Shown in pieces: positions 35,030-48,605 of a DNA stretch of 64,000 nucleotides. Source of the DNA: Pieris napi (Eukaryota > Arthropoda > Insecta > Lepidoptera > Pieridae); contig NC_062236.1 of NCBI RefSeq assembly GCF_905475465.1, forward strand, positions 9,310,001 through 9,374,000, written 5' to 3'. Within the stretch, counting starts at the first letter, position 1. Every line of letters starts with the position of its first letter. The notes under the pieces were generated by a model. The model ran no database searches. It saw only the letters and a list, made by a program, of their open reading frames with translations, and was not told the origin of the DNA. The translations under genes and the position numbers were made by a program.

Positions 35030-35231
35030 TAAGTTCATACAAACTCTAAAACTTAACGTTACGTAAGTAATTTAATACTTTTATCGTAAACAATGGTGAA
35101 AATAAGCAAGCACGGTGAAGTTTATGCACTGTCAGCGTTATTAATAAGGTATTAATATAGTAATAACAGTTTTGTACATTTACGTAGAACTATAAACAAC
35201 GCTTTTAAAATTATTAAAAAATGTGGAAGTG

Positions 35232-36512
35232 CTAAATCCTAGGATCATTTTCCTCCAACTGCACCAATTTTTCAGAGATTTCCCAGAATTTTCTCGCCTT
35301 GCCCATATCGCTGGCTGAAGTTGACACCGAACTTTCCTGGCAATCAGAGAAATATTTGCCAGTGGTTTTCAATAACTTTTCCTCGACGGCTAACTTTACC
35401 GTAGTTTGGCAACCCTGTTGTGGGGTTTTGAAAAAACCCTTTATGATAAGCGCAAGACCCCAGCTTAAAGGTGCTGGGACGTTTTTCCAGATTCCAGTGT
35501 CGATTAGACCGGGGTGAAGACAGTTTACTGTAACGCCAGTTCCTTCTAGCCTACGAGCCAATTCTTTGGTAAAGAGAATATTGGCTTCCTTCGATACGTA
35601 GTATAAGTAACCAGGCATAGTGTCCAAAGGATTTGGGTTCTCCAAATTAACCCTGGCTAATCTATACAAAGAGGACGATACAACTACGATGCGTGAAGGG
35701 GAGCTTTTCTTCAATAAGTTGATAAGGAGATGTGTTAGAAGGAATGGTCCGTAATGATTTGTAGCCATGGTCATTTCTAGGCCATCTTCTGTTTTTGCCT
35801 TCTTAAAGGTCTGCGCATAGCCTGCATTGTGTATTAACACGTCCAGCTTCGTTTCTGTTTTATTGATGTCATCAGCAAATTCACGGATTGAAGCAAACGA
35901 GGATAAATCCAGTTTTTTTACAATCACTTTCGAATTGTCCGTTTCTTTGATGATTTCATCTGAAAATATTTTTAAAAGGTATTATGTTTGGGAAAGAAAG
36001 GTTTTTTAATCTATATACGTTTCCTTTATGTCCGACTACTAGCCTACTTTTACAATTGTTTCAGTAATTGATCCGTAGAAAGGTAGAAGACATAATAAAT
36101 GTTAGGATAATAGAGAAATTCGAGATGTTAAATGTATATATAACACACTGCTACGTAGACTATGACAGTCACCGTTGGGGAATTTTCGTTTTATTTACAG
36201 ATATTTATAACAAAGACTACCTTTTATTTTCTCAGCGAGGTCCATATTCCTACAAGCCATAATAACTCTAGCGCCTCGTTTAGCTAGATCCCTGGCGGTT
36301 TCTTTGCCAATACCACTGGTACACCCAGTAACGATCACGGTTTTTCCGTCCATTCTCGCCTTTCCGTTGTATACGCCACAAGTGACCTGGGCATACAGTC
36401 TAATGAGAAATACCACGACGAGTAGACCGAGAACTGCGATCGTTCCTAAGAGGAGGAGTAGTGGTATCGCCCAAAGCAAGATCTCCGGCCTCAATACTGC
36501 TGCGAGTACCAT
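35232..36512 (-). CDS. Membrane-anchored short-chain dehydrogenase/reductase (retinol dehydrogenase 11-14-like), 339 aa
   Basis: NAD(P)-dependent oxidoreductase of the classical SDR family; relatives act on retinoids and other lipids at the ER or mitochondrial membrane. Coding exons 36221-36512 and 35232-35959 join in phase. Residues about 11-38 form a hydrophobic membrane anchor. The cofactor loop TGCTSGIG is at 62-69, NAG at 142-144, the catalytic serine is in the SSS run at 192-194, and YxxxK is Y217/K221. PG after the active site (NCLHPGLIDT) is also classical. The ATG follows an acceptor (TTTGTTTCAG) by one base, so an untranslated upstream exon is expected. A donor-like AACA|GTAAGT at about 40193 on the minus strand is a candidate for it. 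The substrate cannot be told from sequence. Confidence 0.9.
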
Positions 36513-36549
36513 TCCTGAAACAAAATATTTGGTCTCTATCACATTGTAA

Positions 36550-39500
36550 GTTTTTTTAAATTAATATAAAGAAAGGCAATAAAACTGGGTCTACTGGCGT
36601 TATAAACTATGACTGTAGATAGATAGATGATATCAAGATGGCATTTTAAATTGTTCTACAATATTCCGTTAAATTAAAGGCAAAGTTAGTTAAATTTTAA
36701 GTCCTACATGAAAATACGTGTACAATTCTTTTAGTTAATTATGCGTAAATCGGACATCTATTGGACATGCATTCTCAAAATGATTAATAATTTTTTATAA
36801 TCTAGTTCTAAAATAATGTATTATTTCTAAAGACAAATTAAAGTAAATTGACTTTGTTAGGTATAACTCTAGTGCGATACATCCACGTTAATACTAAGAT
36901 GTTATGTAGGAATTGGAAATCATAAATAGGTATGATTCATTATTTGCTTCGTTACAATAACTTGAGATGTTTACTGTGACAATATTTAAAACTTCAAGTA
37001 AGCAAAATATTTGGCGACTTGTCGGTTCCAAAAATCACATTATGTCAAAGTTAATAAGTTACGATGACGACTGTTATTCAGAACTATAATAATTTGTCTA
37101 ATTAATATATGTATAACCCGACTTTTAAACTCTTTGAAAAAAGTTTTTATATTTGAATGTTACATATAGTAATTTTAGTTTATTTACATAGGTAGTGCAT
37201 AAAGATCCTATTAAGCCTATAAAATATATATTATATTTTTATGATCATGACTACTTGATGGGTAGAAAAACAATGTTCAATAGGGGATTATACATAAAAA
37301 CGAATTATCCCGACGAATCGAAAAAAAAATTAAGAAGGCTAAATTCATCATATAGAGAATAAAAAACTACTAGTTAATACTAAACCGAAGTCATGTAAAC
37401 TTGATTTCCCAATCTGATCCCCGCGTCTATACCTACATGAATTAAATAATAATATATACTTAAATTGATTCAGATAAAATCGTGACATGATACATACCGC
37501 AACACGCCCTTTGTATATCCACGCTTAAGATTTTGTTCTTATAAACCAAATCAATTCCAAGAATTTATTTAAATACAAAATGAACAATTAAATGGTAATG
37601 ATTCTTATGAAACTCTTAACAATAAACAATACGAATAGTATTTGAGCAACTTTGGCATTTGCATTTTTATACATAATTTATTATTTTATGTCTGATACAG
37701 AATCCTCATTAATTCTCCTTGAACTACATTTAATATTGAAGCTGGCAATCATTTACTAATAAGTTAACAATTTTATCAACATTTTATCTTTCAAATATTA
37801 TTGTAATCTGTTTACTACTAATACTAGGATTTATTGCTGAAAAGTGCAGAAATCATTGGTGCGTTTCGTAAACAAATTCGTGCGTTTCACCAATCATTTT
37901 GCTTTATTGGCAAGTAGATAATCAGCAGCTTTCAATGTACGAGTATGTGCCGAATTACATGTTGATTTCCTCATGATGTTTTCATTTCATGCGCATCAAG
38001 GGACTTCTTTGCATAGCCGGGATTCATACGTTGCCTGAGTGCCTTGAGTCGCTTTACCACTAAGCTATAGTACTGTTTCTCTATTAATAAAGAATATAAT
38101 TCAAATTATTAGACAGAGATGATTAAAAAACACATTTTACTGATTTCTGGTTAATGACAATGTAATCAATTAAACATAATAATAAAATGATTTAAATATT
38201 AAAGTCATAGGTTATTAAAACCTGCTAATTAAAGTAATTATTACAATTTACTTAAGTATCATAACGCACCAAAATTAATCATAATTACTTTGAAAGTTTT
38301 AAAATATATCTAATTAGAAGGAGAAACCTCGGTGAAAGTTATTTAGAAAACTCTGAAAGTTCGTAAAATTACTGGACCATAAAGATTTTATATTTTATCG
38401 ACTTGTGTACCTACACCATCGTTATACTTTATAGTTTTTACAAGTCAAAGTATATCAAATTTATCGCTATGGTAACGGCTATTATATTTTAGGATAGAAG
38501 AAACCAACTGAAAGTGGAGGTCGAAAGACCTTCCTTCCTCCAATAGTACAATCTTTATCAACGTGGGAATTTAAAATAAAATGAGCAGGCACTTCCTAGA
38601 CTTATGTATATCAGGTTCATTTTGGGTATGGTTTCGGTCAAAATATTGTCTACAATATAAAAAGACGTTTATCTCTTTTTTTTAATATTTATAATAGGGG
38701 GGCAAACGAGCTTGCGGGACGACCAAAAAGGGCAGTCTACGCAGCCCATAGACACCCATTTTTAGTTTTCGGCAAGACAGCAATTCTATCGTGTCATATG
38801 GTACAGTACTTGCATATAAAAAAATATTAACAGAATCGAATAGGTAGGTAAATGCATTTTATTTGATTTATAAACAATACCAAAAATAAATAAATAACTC
38901 TGTTCGTCATACTTTTTTGTGGATTTGGAAGTCGTTTACTTATATTTCATTAAATTAATGTATGGTTTGATAGCCTCTTAAGAAAATTAACAAGTTTAGT
39001 TTGTTTTTTAGTTTAAACGTTTTCCGGAGATAAATTTAGATATAATTAAATTGCAATATATAGTGCGATGCTAAATCAATAAAAGCTGTATCTGACCCAT
39101 TTAAATAAATATAGATTGTGATATTGTTATTTTCAATAGAAGTATTGATATTAAAATGAATTTCTGAGGCATAAAAGGTGAGATATTTCTCATGTTTTCT
39201 TTAAGTTTAATTGTCAGTTATAATAAAATATCACGTTAGTGTTATGACTTATGTGAAGCCTAAAGCGATACAATAGAAAGTTGATTTGTAACTATTTGAT
39301 ATTCTACGACACCTATGATTGTAAGCCGTTATGTAATTTGACTAAGTGCTCATCAATTAAATGCAATGACATTTTTTGATGTGATACGCGATCTTTATAT
39401 ATGATCATCAAGTGACGTCGAATTGTTGAAGAAGGAGGAAGTCTGTTGGCCCTTTTTCTGACAGTTATAGTTATATTAATACAATATAAAACAAAGCTCA

Positions 39501-40190
39501 ATAATACAAAATTTAATTCTGTAACCGATATACAGATAATATCAGATGTATTGCAACGACACAGGCCAGTAATACTATGAATACCTAATTAAAAAAACAA
39601 ATGACAATCTAACAATCTGACAATCCTAACACACCGTATAAACCGTATAAAAAGCCAGATCATTAAAGATTAACTATGGCGACGTGTAAGTGGAATTCCG
39701 GACGTATAAGCTAACCTCGAGATTCCCACGTAAGTCGTGGTCAGTGACCATATCTTTAATTATTCATGTTTTCGTATCGCATCAATGTGGTATCCGAAAT
39801 TCCAATTCAAAATTCGTGTTTGTAATCGAAATAATTTAACAGACCAATCCTAGATTAATCTAGTTCGCAATCCTACGTAATTTGAATTCTAATTATTTAA
39901 CTAAAACCTATATAACATTTTTTATCAGTTTAATGTGTCTTTTTCATTCTTCGTTACTACTCCTTTTTTGTTGGGATAAGCATCATGGAGAGGCTAATAT
40001 TCTTCTTTACCAAGAAGGCACTAAAATTCGTATAGTGGTTTTAGTGTGAGAGCATAACACTTTCACATTTATATAACTTACGAACGTTGAAACATTTTTT
40101 TAATAGACAAGAGAGATTTAAAATATTAAGTTGATATTATAAGTTTCAATTTAAATTATTATTTAATTAAACATAATTCAAATTAACTTA
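36550..40190. other. Long non-coding stretch, probably 5' intron of the SDR gene
   Basis: AT-rich with no credible ORF. It includes a LINE 3'-end-like fragment at 38672-38800 and a tRNA-like trace on the minus strand near 38020-38070 (GCTTAGTGGTAAAGCG head). If the exon end at about 40193 is real, this is an intron of the dehydrogenase. Confidence 0.4.
38672..38800 (-). mobile_element. Degenerate LINE 3'-end fragment
   Basis: T run then AATAGGGGGGCAAACGAGC...GCAGCCCATAGACACCC. This is the decayed reverse of the GGCAAACGGGCAGGAGG...GCCCATGGACACTC end of the 15156-15462 LINE. Confidence 0.5.
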
Positions 40191-40193
40191 CTG

Positions 40194-40310
40194 TTAACAA
40201 TGAAGATTCAAAATCACTAAACGTGTTATCTTCGTGAAGTGTGAACTGAAACTGCCTCGCAGGCTTAAGGCATTTCATCAGCAAAGCCTTACAAACTTAT
40301 ATACACACAA
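40194..40310 (-). other. Candidate 5' untranslated exon of the SDR gene
   Basis: On the minus strand a non-coding stretch ends with a good donor, ACA|GTAAGTTAA. It lies upstream of the SDR coding exons in the right orientation, and the SDR start codon directly follows an acceptor. This is suggestive only; cDNA would be needed. Confidence 0.3.
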
Positions 40311-43300
40311 AGGTATTTAAAAATAGACTTTAGTGCATTGTATTAAGCGATATATCTAGAGAAATTGTATAATAATTTAATTTTGAAAGCATTTGCTCAA
40401 GAAATTAGCACTCTATAATACGTAAAATAGGTTCGTTTTGCGTCATGAAACTTTTAAAGTTACATTGCATATAGCGGCTCTTAGCACTTAGCGTTCTGTT
40501 TTTCATGCATTAATAAATTAAAAAATATTTACTGCATTTTTTTTCATAATAATTTAAAAGTATAACGTAGAAAGTAGGTTATTCAAAATAAATTAGTTTA
40601 GACTTCTAAAGTTATTAATAAAACTAAACTTTTCCGTTAGTGATCGTCTCCATAACATAACGTACTGTGTTAGTGTTATTTAATGTACTTTTTAATCTTT
40701 ACTGTTCTGCCTTTGTTACTGCAAACCGGCGCCTGAGCATTGCCATTAGGTGATGATGAGGCTGAGGGCATCTTCCGCTAAACTTACCTAAAGGGACAGC
40801 TAAACTTTAGCTAGTACTCTTATTTACGCTTCCATATTTCTATCCCGGGAAGTAACGTTCTGATTGTTTGTAATAATATAAATATTAAATGCTTTGGTAA
40901 ATATTCCGTATCGCGGCACCAGCGATTTGCGTTGTGTTAATTGTCTAACAGTTAAAAGTTTTGTTTCGTTATAGAATTTTGAAGTTGATTAGCGAAAAGG
41001 TTTCCCATAGGATATCTTAAGAATGGCACGTTGAGTGCGATCAATTTTTAGCATTGAAGACAATGCCGCTACACCCCATAGCGATATGCAGTAAGATAAT
41101 ATCGAATGTTTAAAACATACATTTTTATTTTTAGTCCACTAAAAATACCATTATTGTTCATTCATCTAGAGTTTGTTTGTGTACCAACAATGTCGATGAC
41201 CGATGTGCTCATTATCCATTGCTGACTTATAAGTACAAGATACAAGCTTTCTTCTTACCACACCTTTAATATTTCGGTTACGTAAGACTTAAATGCATAC
41301 AAGCGAACTTCCCTTGATGAGATATCAATTTGAGGCAATAATCGCTATGTGGAGAAATTTTATATATATATATTTTTTTTCTTTTTTCTGTTTAAGACAA
41401 AGATTAAGGTAACGTCTGTTAATATTCGGGTTACGCAGAGTTTGTAGAATCAGCCAATCTATCGAATTGCCGCGTAATTATTAAGCATAAACAGTATTTT
41501 ATTGTGCTTTCGTTCTGGCCTTTTATAACCAAATAAATTAACCACAGCATTCGAAGGATATTTTCACTTTGTGGTTTATTCTAGTATTTTTTACGAATTT
41601 TGTTATTTGACATGAAAAGATAAACCATATTATTGGTAAAAACTCTATCATTTTCACCAACTTTCTATACACTGCGTTACAGTTTTTACTTATTATTAAA
41701 TAATACGTTCAATCCAGACGCAATCTACCAGGCGTCGTGGAGTCGCAGGAAATAAGTTCTTCTAAAAATATATGAGGTAGTAAAATATACTTGGTATAAC
41801 TATGGGCACGTACCTTTGCCAGATTTTATGTGTCTCCACCACAAGTAGCGCCCAGGTTGGAAAAAATATTAAAACTGACCTCTGCCCATCAATTTACTGT
41901 TACTAACTTGTTTGTCGGTAATTACGTACCTTAATTTGTTAAATGCATAAAGCTATTAAGTCTTCGATTGGTCAAATGTTATAAAGTGAAAACTGGTTAC
42001 TGTTAATATTCGGGTTACGTAGAGATTGTAGACTTAGCCAATCTAGAAAACTGCCGCGAAATTATTAAGCATAAATCATATTTTATAGTTCTTTCATCTT
42101 AAATTTGCGGACGACGATCGATAAACATTTATACAAATATGAAAATGTTTAATATTTTAAGTCACCATTACAGTGTGTTTCTCTATATAAATATAAATAA
42201 AAATAATATTCTGTAGGTGATAATAGTGTTTAATAATAAACAATTTATTACCATTTAATTTCTAAAAGCAATCCTCTGACCAAAGAATTTTACCTATAGC
42301 ATTAGATAGAACTTGGACTGCTCCTTAAATAATAATTGTTCTCTCATATAACTCTTTAAATTTAACTCAAAAGAATCATCACATTGATATGGATTATCGT
42401 ATATATTCATACTCAAATATTATCCAAATCCAAAAATATCACACAAATAGACGTCATGATAAACACCTTTCTTTGAAGTCAAAGTTAACAGTTAACTATT
42501 TTTCGAATTTCTCCATTTAGCTGTAACAACAGTGGACGACAGGTCAATGTCATTTGACACAACAAGCTTTCGCCTGTGGGTCACTCGTATGTGTTTAAGT
42601 GACATAACATTATTATGGAAGTATTTTAAAACATTTTGTGCTGTTACGCCTTGTGCCTAGGGTAAACACGAATTTCGTATAAAACTAAATCAGTTGAAAG
42701 TATTTTATGTTTCACCCACAATAACGGTAGAAATATAATCAAAAGTGTAAATGAAGCTGCTATGGATTAGCGTGTAATTATGACTATCTAGCTACAGAAG
42801 ACTGCAGCTTAAAAAGGCGTAGATATGATGGTATGGTTATCGGCTTAACGTCATCGTTGACGACTTTATTATGTAAGACAAAAATACTTACAATGGGTAC
42901 GGGTATTACCTTCGGGTTCTATTCAAGACAAGCCGTAAATTTTTCTATACGAAACGTATATTTTGGCATTTTTTGTCAAAAGTGTTTTACTGGTATTTTG
43001 AATATAAAACTCAGGCGTTGACCCATTGAAGTTTAACAGGAATTATAAATCTAAAACGTGGACTAGAGATGCTATTTTGTATGGAAAAATATCGTAATTA
43101 TGGTAAACGTGGTCTTTCTGTCTTTTTAAGCGATAAATTTGTCATTTATTAGTAGATACGAGTACAATGCTGATATATTCTATTTTTTGGTAGAGTATGT
43201 GCAGTTTTATCGTAGTGGATAAGCGTGCAATGCTTAATCTTGAACTTACAGACTCGCTGTGCACAAATGTTTGTACTTTTACTTGCGCAATTAGCGCTAA

Positions 43301-44430
43301 ATATAACCCCATGTTTTTTAAATGTTAAGCATTGGATTCACAAAGGGAAGTCATAATCGCTAAGTTTTGACTCTAAATCTTAGGGTTCGACCGAAAAATA
43401 AATATAATGATGCCTATTCAGAAAATTATCAATATTATAATTAATAATATCATCCTTGTTTTATATAAAAACCACGACGTATACAAATATATAATCTTAT
43501 GATCTAAGAAAATAACATTATTCAATCACACAAACTACCTATATCATAAATCATAATGCATTTATTATAGCAAAAACTCTAAATCGCCGGTCATAAGCAA
43601 AATAGCAGCTGCATAGGAAATCTTAGAAAGTTATTTTCTCGGAATGACTTGGCTGATTCGCGTGGTCGCATACCGTGAAAGCCTTTAATATTATATTTTG
43701 CCAAAGAGAAAATAGGAATGTTGCCTGATTTTACGTATGACATGTTCTTATTTATATAATAAACAAAATTAATTAAGATTTCATTATTTTATATCGGATT
43801 TTATGAATACATTGAATAGTACAGAATAAAGCTTAGCTAACACAAAACCGTTTGATTATATAAGTTCATTATGACAATGAGTCTTTTGTATTTTAGCTGT
43901 CTTACCATGTATAGTTTAAACTATAATTATACTATAAGTCCCAAATTGATATTGAAAATATCGTTATCAATATTGAATCGATTTGCACTTAATAACTGTG
44001 ACAATTATTAACTAATTGGAGTTTATGAAAAAGGTTCTACAAATACTTGAGGCAAGCCCGTACGTTCTTGCGGACTGGCTTCAAGCGCTATTTCCTTTTG
44101 TTGTTATACTAACAAAATAAATAGTATTCTTTAATATATCTTATCCAAGAGTGATAGCAGGATTAGAGTTCGGTTCATAAAATGATTTCGAAAGATTTTT
44201 GACACAACATAACTATAAAAAAAAATATTATAGTTTAATTCACAATTTGAAATGAACATATATTTAATTAAAACTATTTATATAAGCGTTTGGTTAAAAT
44301 AAAGTTTTCTTTCGTTACATTCTTTTTATAACTGGCCACCTGTCACAATTTTTGTCATGACAAACGCGAAATTCTCAACGTATAATCAGAACTGTGAAAT
44401 AAATTAAAAATAAACAAATAATTTAAAATA
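40311..44430. other. Non-coding spacer
   Basis: AT-rich, with no ORF worth calling. A diverged duplicate of about 95 bp is present at about 41405-41505 and 41998-42090: both have CTGTTAATATTCGGGTTACG, AGCCAATCTA and ATTATTAAGCATAAA in order. Confidence 0.55.
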
Positions 44431-47400
44431 ATGTCTATAACAGAGACGCCAATAGCTCTGTCCGATCTCGAGGCGGTGCTGGCCTGGGTGGACACTTTCA
44501 AACTTTCGCGTCCCACTAAAAAGATAAATAGGGATTTTTCCGATGCAGGTATACATAGCTTTTCTTACCACATAATGTATAATATTTTCAAACATAAAAA
44601 TTTAGTAAGTAGTGTACTCTTAATGGCTAAACTTTCCAATATGGACCATCGATTTGAATGCCCATATTTTTTTTGTAGATAGTACTCACTAAAAGAAAGC
44701 GATTTGCAAAGTTTTAAGTTGCGGAAACTTACGGTTTTTAACCCTCTTAATGTATTAATTATTACATAGTATGTGTATTTGATATTATTATCTAAAGAAT
44801 TAATAAAATAATATTTATAAAGCGACCTTAAATTACTCTCCAAATGTTTCAGTACTTCTAGCTGAGATCTTAGGCGTCCATTATCCAAAACTTGTTGAAA
44901 TGCACAATTATCCCCCGCGAAATAGCCACTCTTTGAAATTGAATAACTGGATGACCTTAAATAGAAAGGTCCTTAAGAAACTAAGGCTCAATTTATGCTG
45001 CAACACAATGGAGCAACTGGCTAACTGTGCACCGGGAGTTATCGAGAGAGTACTTATTATGGGTAAGGAAATTCTACCTACCTGATCAGAAAGTACAATA
45101 TTCAAGTACAAATTAATCTCGAATATAACAGCAATTGAAGAATAAAACATCTCTTTGCATCATAAAGAAATAAGTTTGGCTACCACTACTAAATTCTCAG
45201 TTCACACGTAAACGATTGCGCCTAATTTAATTTATTAGCAATCATATTTGAAATACAGTTTGAATCAAAGCAATAATTTTAAATGTATTATTAGTACTAT
45301 AATTCCTTCCTACAAGGGTTAACTATTTTACAGTCCGTGATAAGATTCGCCGGGATGAAGAGCTGAACAGAAGTATGAACCAGGAACAAAATTTATCAAG
45401 CGGTGGCAGTTACTACGAGACTTGTGGCGATGAAGGTACAGTACCAACTTTTTGACGATGATTTAAAATGGAGATACAATATTTTCATTGGCAAATAGAG
45501 GTATGAATGAAATATGAATGTATCAGAATCATGTGAAACCGATTTTATGGGTATGGGTGTCAAGATTTATTAAAAAGAATGATACAAAAAAAATTTAATT
45601 TAAAAAACGGTACTATAGAAGTATGTGTCTACCGCGCATACGCTAATAGGTTGAATGTAGATATGTATACAAATTCTCTATAAAGAACTGCTGCCCACTG
45701 AAGTATTTCCGAACCAATTCGACTTAAGGTCTTTCAAGAAAAGAGCGTACCAATTTCTAAAGGCCGGTAGCGCGCTTGCGAGCCTTCTGGCAGTACGAGT
45801 GTCCATGGGCGGCGGTATCACTTAACATCAGGTAAGCCTCCTGCCCGTCTGCCACTTTGCATAGGCACCCGTGACCCCCAAACCTTAAATTTTTTCTTCG
45901 GGTTGCTATAATGCCTATGGCACTCACAAATATCGTGGCTTTTCCAAAATTGGTTCAGTAGATACAGAAATTGCCCTCACAAACTTTATCTCTTTATAAT
46001 ATTATTATAAATAAAGGTAAAATAGGTCACATGTATGTGATTATTTAAATAAATGTTAAAAAGTAACTAAAATAATTTTTTTTTCACTTTTTGTGGAAGA
46101 CGTTGCGTGCCTTTTTACAAGAAATATTTTTTCTTTCTACTTTTATTGAAACACTTTATATTGTTACCAAAGACATTTTAACAAAAATTCATGTAAATGT
46201 ATATTTGCAGCAAACGTGCTCGTTGTTCCGGTCAAGTCGCGTATTAATGGTATTCTAGAGACCGTTCAACGTAAGGTGGTATGCTACGATTCCTATATGT
46301 CGCTCAAAGAGGAGATGAAAGATGCCAAAGAATCTATTGAAGTGCTTAAACAAAAGGTACTTATAAGCCGTTCTATTTCACAAGGGCTAATTAGTGCAGT
46401 ACAATTATTGTAGTTATAGGTACTTCTTTAGGCGCGTTATGAAAAATTGATGAGAGTGAAATTTTGCGATGCGCGCGCACCGTGACACAAAATTAACAGA
46501 ATGAAGTTGCCCACGGAAGATGCTACGGCATTGGACATAATTTAAAAACAACATTCGAATAATAATAAATATTTATTTATTTAATTTTTCAAATGTAAAC
46601 TGAACTTTATTGACTATAATGACTCCTTTTCCAGTCTTTGATTATTTAATTGTAATTAATTATTTGCATTCAATTAAAAACTATTTTTAATAATGCCAAA
46701 GAAGTATAACTTCTTACGCGCGTACATAAGTACACGCAACCTTTTTTTTTTTAAATTTATTTTTGTTGGCCCATAAGTTTACACTCAGGCAGCTTACACT
46801 CTAAGGTGGAACTCTTAACACAACACGCACAACACACAACGCGCATAATTAGGTATAGGCTCAAATTATGCTATACACGATAATGAAGAAAAAAAATTGA
46901 AGATTTACGAAAGTGTTGTACAAAATAGAAATGATAGGTATAATTTGTGTTTTGTTTTAAAATTAACGTATCATGTAAATAGTGATTATAAAATTAAGGG
47001 TATGTTTCACAATGTATGGATAAAGTACCAAATAGCTATGCAACACATAAATTATTTGGAAGATAAATTGTGCTATTTGACATTCATCGGACTCATAACT
47101 TATGACGTACTTTATGTGACGAATAGCGCTATCTGACAGTCGTGAAACGCAACAATAGTGTTTATCCTACCAATAATTAATAAATAGCTAATTTGGAACT
47201 TATGTAGAACTTATCCGTACATTGTGAAACAGACCCTAATTCAGGTACCTACAATATTTAATACCCAGCTTATTTAGCAACTAAGCTTAGTACAGTGTAA
47301 GACCTTTTAGCAACAAATTGAATCGATAGTCCTTTTTTAAATATTGGCTGAAGTAGGTAGTCGTTAACGGTTAGATACGTAAATTCCGACATTTCTTTTT

Positions 47401-48496
47401 TGTTGATAAAATACCTTGTTCTCTTAATTATTACAGTATAATATTACCAACCAAAAACGTTGGTTCTTATTACAATGATAACTATATAGATCATAATTCA
47501 ACTATGTATATGCTACTAGCAGACCGGCCAAGCGTTGCTGTGGCTCAGGTTTTAGTTATATTACATAGTAGTAACTTATTCAAGGGAAACTGTAGGAGAA
47601 CACCAGTCATGTGGACCACCATGCTTTTTTGGTGGTAATGCCATTAAATTGTAGCTTATGTGAAACGTTGGTACTTTCAACACACACTTTAGAATTGTGA
47701 CTATCAAATAATAAACAAATATTTTGCAATAAAATAATATTGCGGGTATAAATTGCGATGTAAGCTATCCTATCTTTTAAGTTAGATCAAACTGCACACG
47801 GTGTTCAAATTTGATTGGAATCGGTTCGGTAGTTTAGGAGTCCATAGCGGACAAACAACGTGACACGTAATTTATATATATTAAGATTTATTTCGATTTC
47901 AGGTTGAACATCTAGATAATTTACTAAAACTGAAAGATGAAAGAATTGATGAATTGCAAAAGCAATTAGAAAGAAAACAATCTAGGCGCAAAGAAGTTGA
48001 AGCACTGCAGAATAGTCTAGTCATTCCATTCGAGTTAGGTCCTCCTTCGCCGAAAGTAAGTGACGTGGTTGTACCAAATAAACCCCTTGTATTAAAAATT
48101 AGTGACACCAACAGCAAAATACCAAAGCTTGAAGACCTATCAAGACCTAAATCAGAAGAGAAAATTCCTAAAGAAGATATTAAAATCTATAAAGTAGAAG
48201 AATCAAGAATTCCAATGCCAGAAAAGAGAACTCGAATAGAGCTTGCTAAATCTTTTTCGAAGCCAAGTATTACTGAAGTAACACCGGATGATTTTGTCGA
48301 AAAGTTGAAAGACGTTGACAAAATCAGATCGGAAGTGTTTTTTGAAGGAATAGAAATCATTGATCAGAGGACTTTTGACAACTATCTTGATAACGAAGAA
48401 TTTAAAGATACTGAATCCGATTTACCCAATTCTATACAAAAGGATATATCTGATATTACACAAATTAATTTTATACCAGATGCCTTTGTTAATTAA
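44431..48496 (+). CDS. SPEF1: SPEF1/CLAMP-like calponin-homology microtubule protein, 5 exons, 389 aa
   Basis: SPEF1 (CLAMP) binds and bundles microtubules, in the central pair of cilia and flagella and in epithelial cells. Exons 44431-44548, 44853-45062, 45334-45435, 46211-46356 and 47903-48496 are in phase (1,170 nt). The N-terminal CH domain (about residues 8-110) shows the SPEF1 signature in order: LAWVDTFKLSRPTKKINRDF, VLLAEILGVHYPKLVEMHNY, LKLNNWMTLNRKVLKKLRLN and LANCAPGVIERVLI. A predicted coiled coil (about 150-215, VEHLDNLLKLKDERIDELQK) follows, then a longer charged, proline-containing C-terminal tail than in the human protein (about 236 aa). The tail does not look conserved. Introns carry a LINE fragment, a MITE and two other repeats. 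In insects an axonemal/testis role is likely (inference). Confidence 0.88.
45690..45855 (+). mobile_element. LINE 3'-end fragment
   Basis: A plus-strand decayed copy of the reverse-transcriptase tail (CCCACTGAAGTATTTCCGAAC, CTTTCAAGAAAAGAGCGTACC) and 3' end (CCATGGGCGGCGGTATCACTT) of the 15156-15462 LINE. It is in the third intron of the SPEF1-like gene. Confidence 0.75.
46420..46750. mobile_element. Repeat family R2, copy 2 (inverted relative to 23978-24480)
   Basis: TTCTTTAGGCGCGTTATGAAAAATT at the left and AAGAAGTATAACTTCTTACGC...CATAAGTACACGC at the right match the two ends of the 23978-24480 repeat in reverse complement, with a shorter core. Confidence 0.6.
46998..47236. mobile_element. 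MITE, family M1, copy 2 (TAA target duplication)
   Basis: Reverse-orientation copy of 11984-12218, matching over nearly the whole length (for example AAATAGCTATGCAACACATAA, GACGAATAGCGCTATCTGACA). TAA lies directly outside both ends. It is in the fourth intron of the SPEF1-like gene. Confidence 0.85.
47515..47887. mobile_element. Retroelement-like repeat ending in TATATATTAAGAT, copy 2
   Basis: Same family and orientation as 13905-14286. It ends only about 15 bp before the last exon of the SPEF1-like gene, so its end may now contribute to the acceptor region (ATTTATTTCGATTTCAG). Confidence 0.6.
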
Positions 48497-48574
48497 TTAG
48501 TTTATCAATTAATTGTCTTGTATTTTTAGTATTTTTAAAATGTCCGTATTATTTATAATTGTTTAATATTTAGA

Positions 48575-48580
48575 AATAAA
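48575..48580 (+). terminator. Poly(A) signal, SPEF1-like gene
   Basis: AATAAA 79 bp after the stop codon. The cleavage site would fall at about 48595, within or beside the opposing gene's 3' UTR. Confidence 0.55.
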
Positions 48581-48598
48581 TACATGTACACGCAATCG

Positions 48599-48604
48599 TT
48601 TATT
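48599..48604 (-). terminator. Poly(A) signal of the opposing minus-strand gene
   Basis: AATAAA on the minus strand one base after the TAA stop at 48606-48608. With the plus-strand signal at 48575 it implies tail-to-tail overlap of the two 3' ends. Confidence 0.5.
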
Positions 48605-48605
48605 T

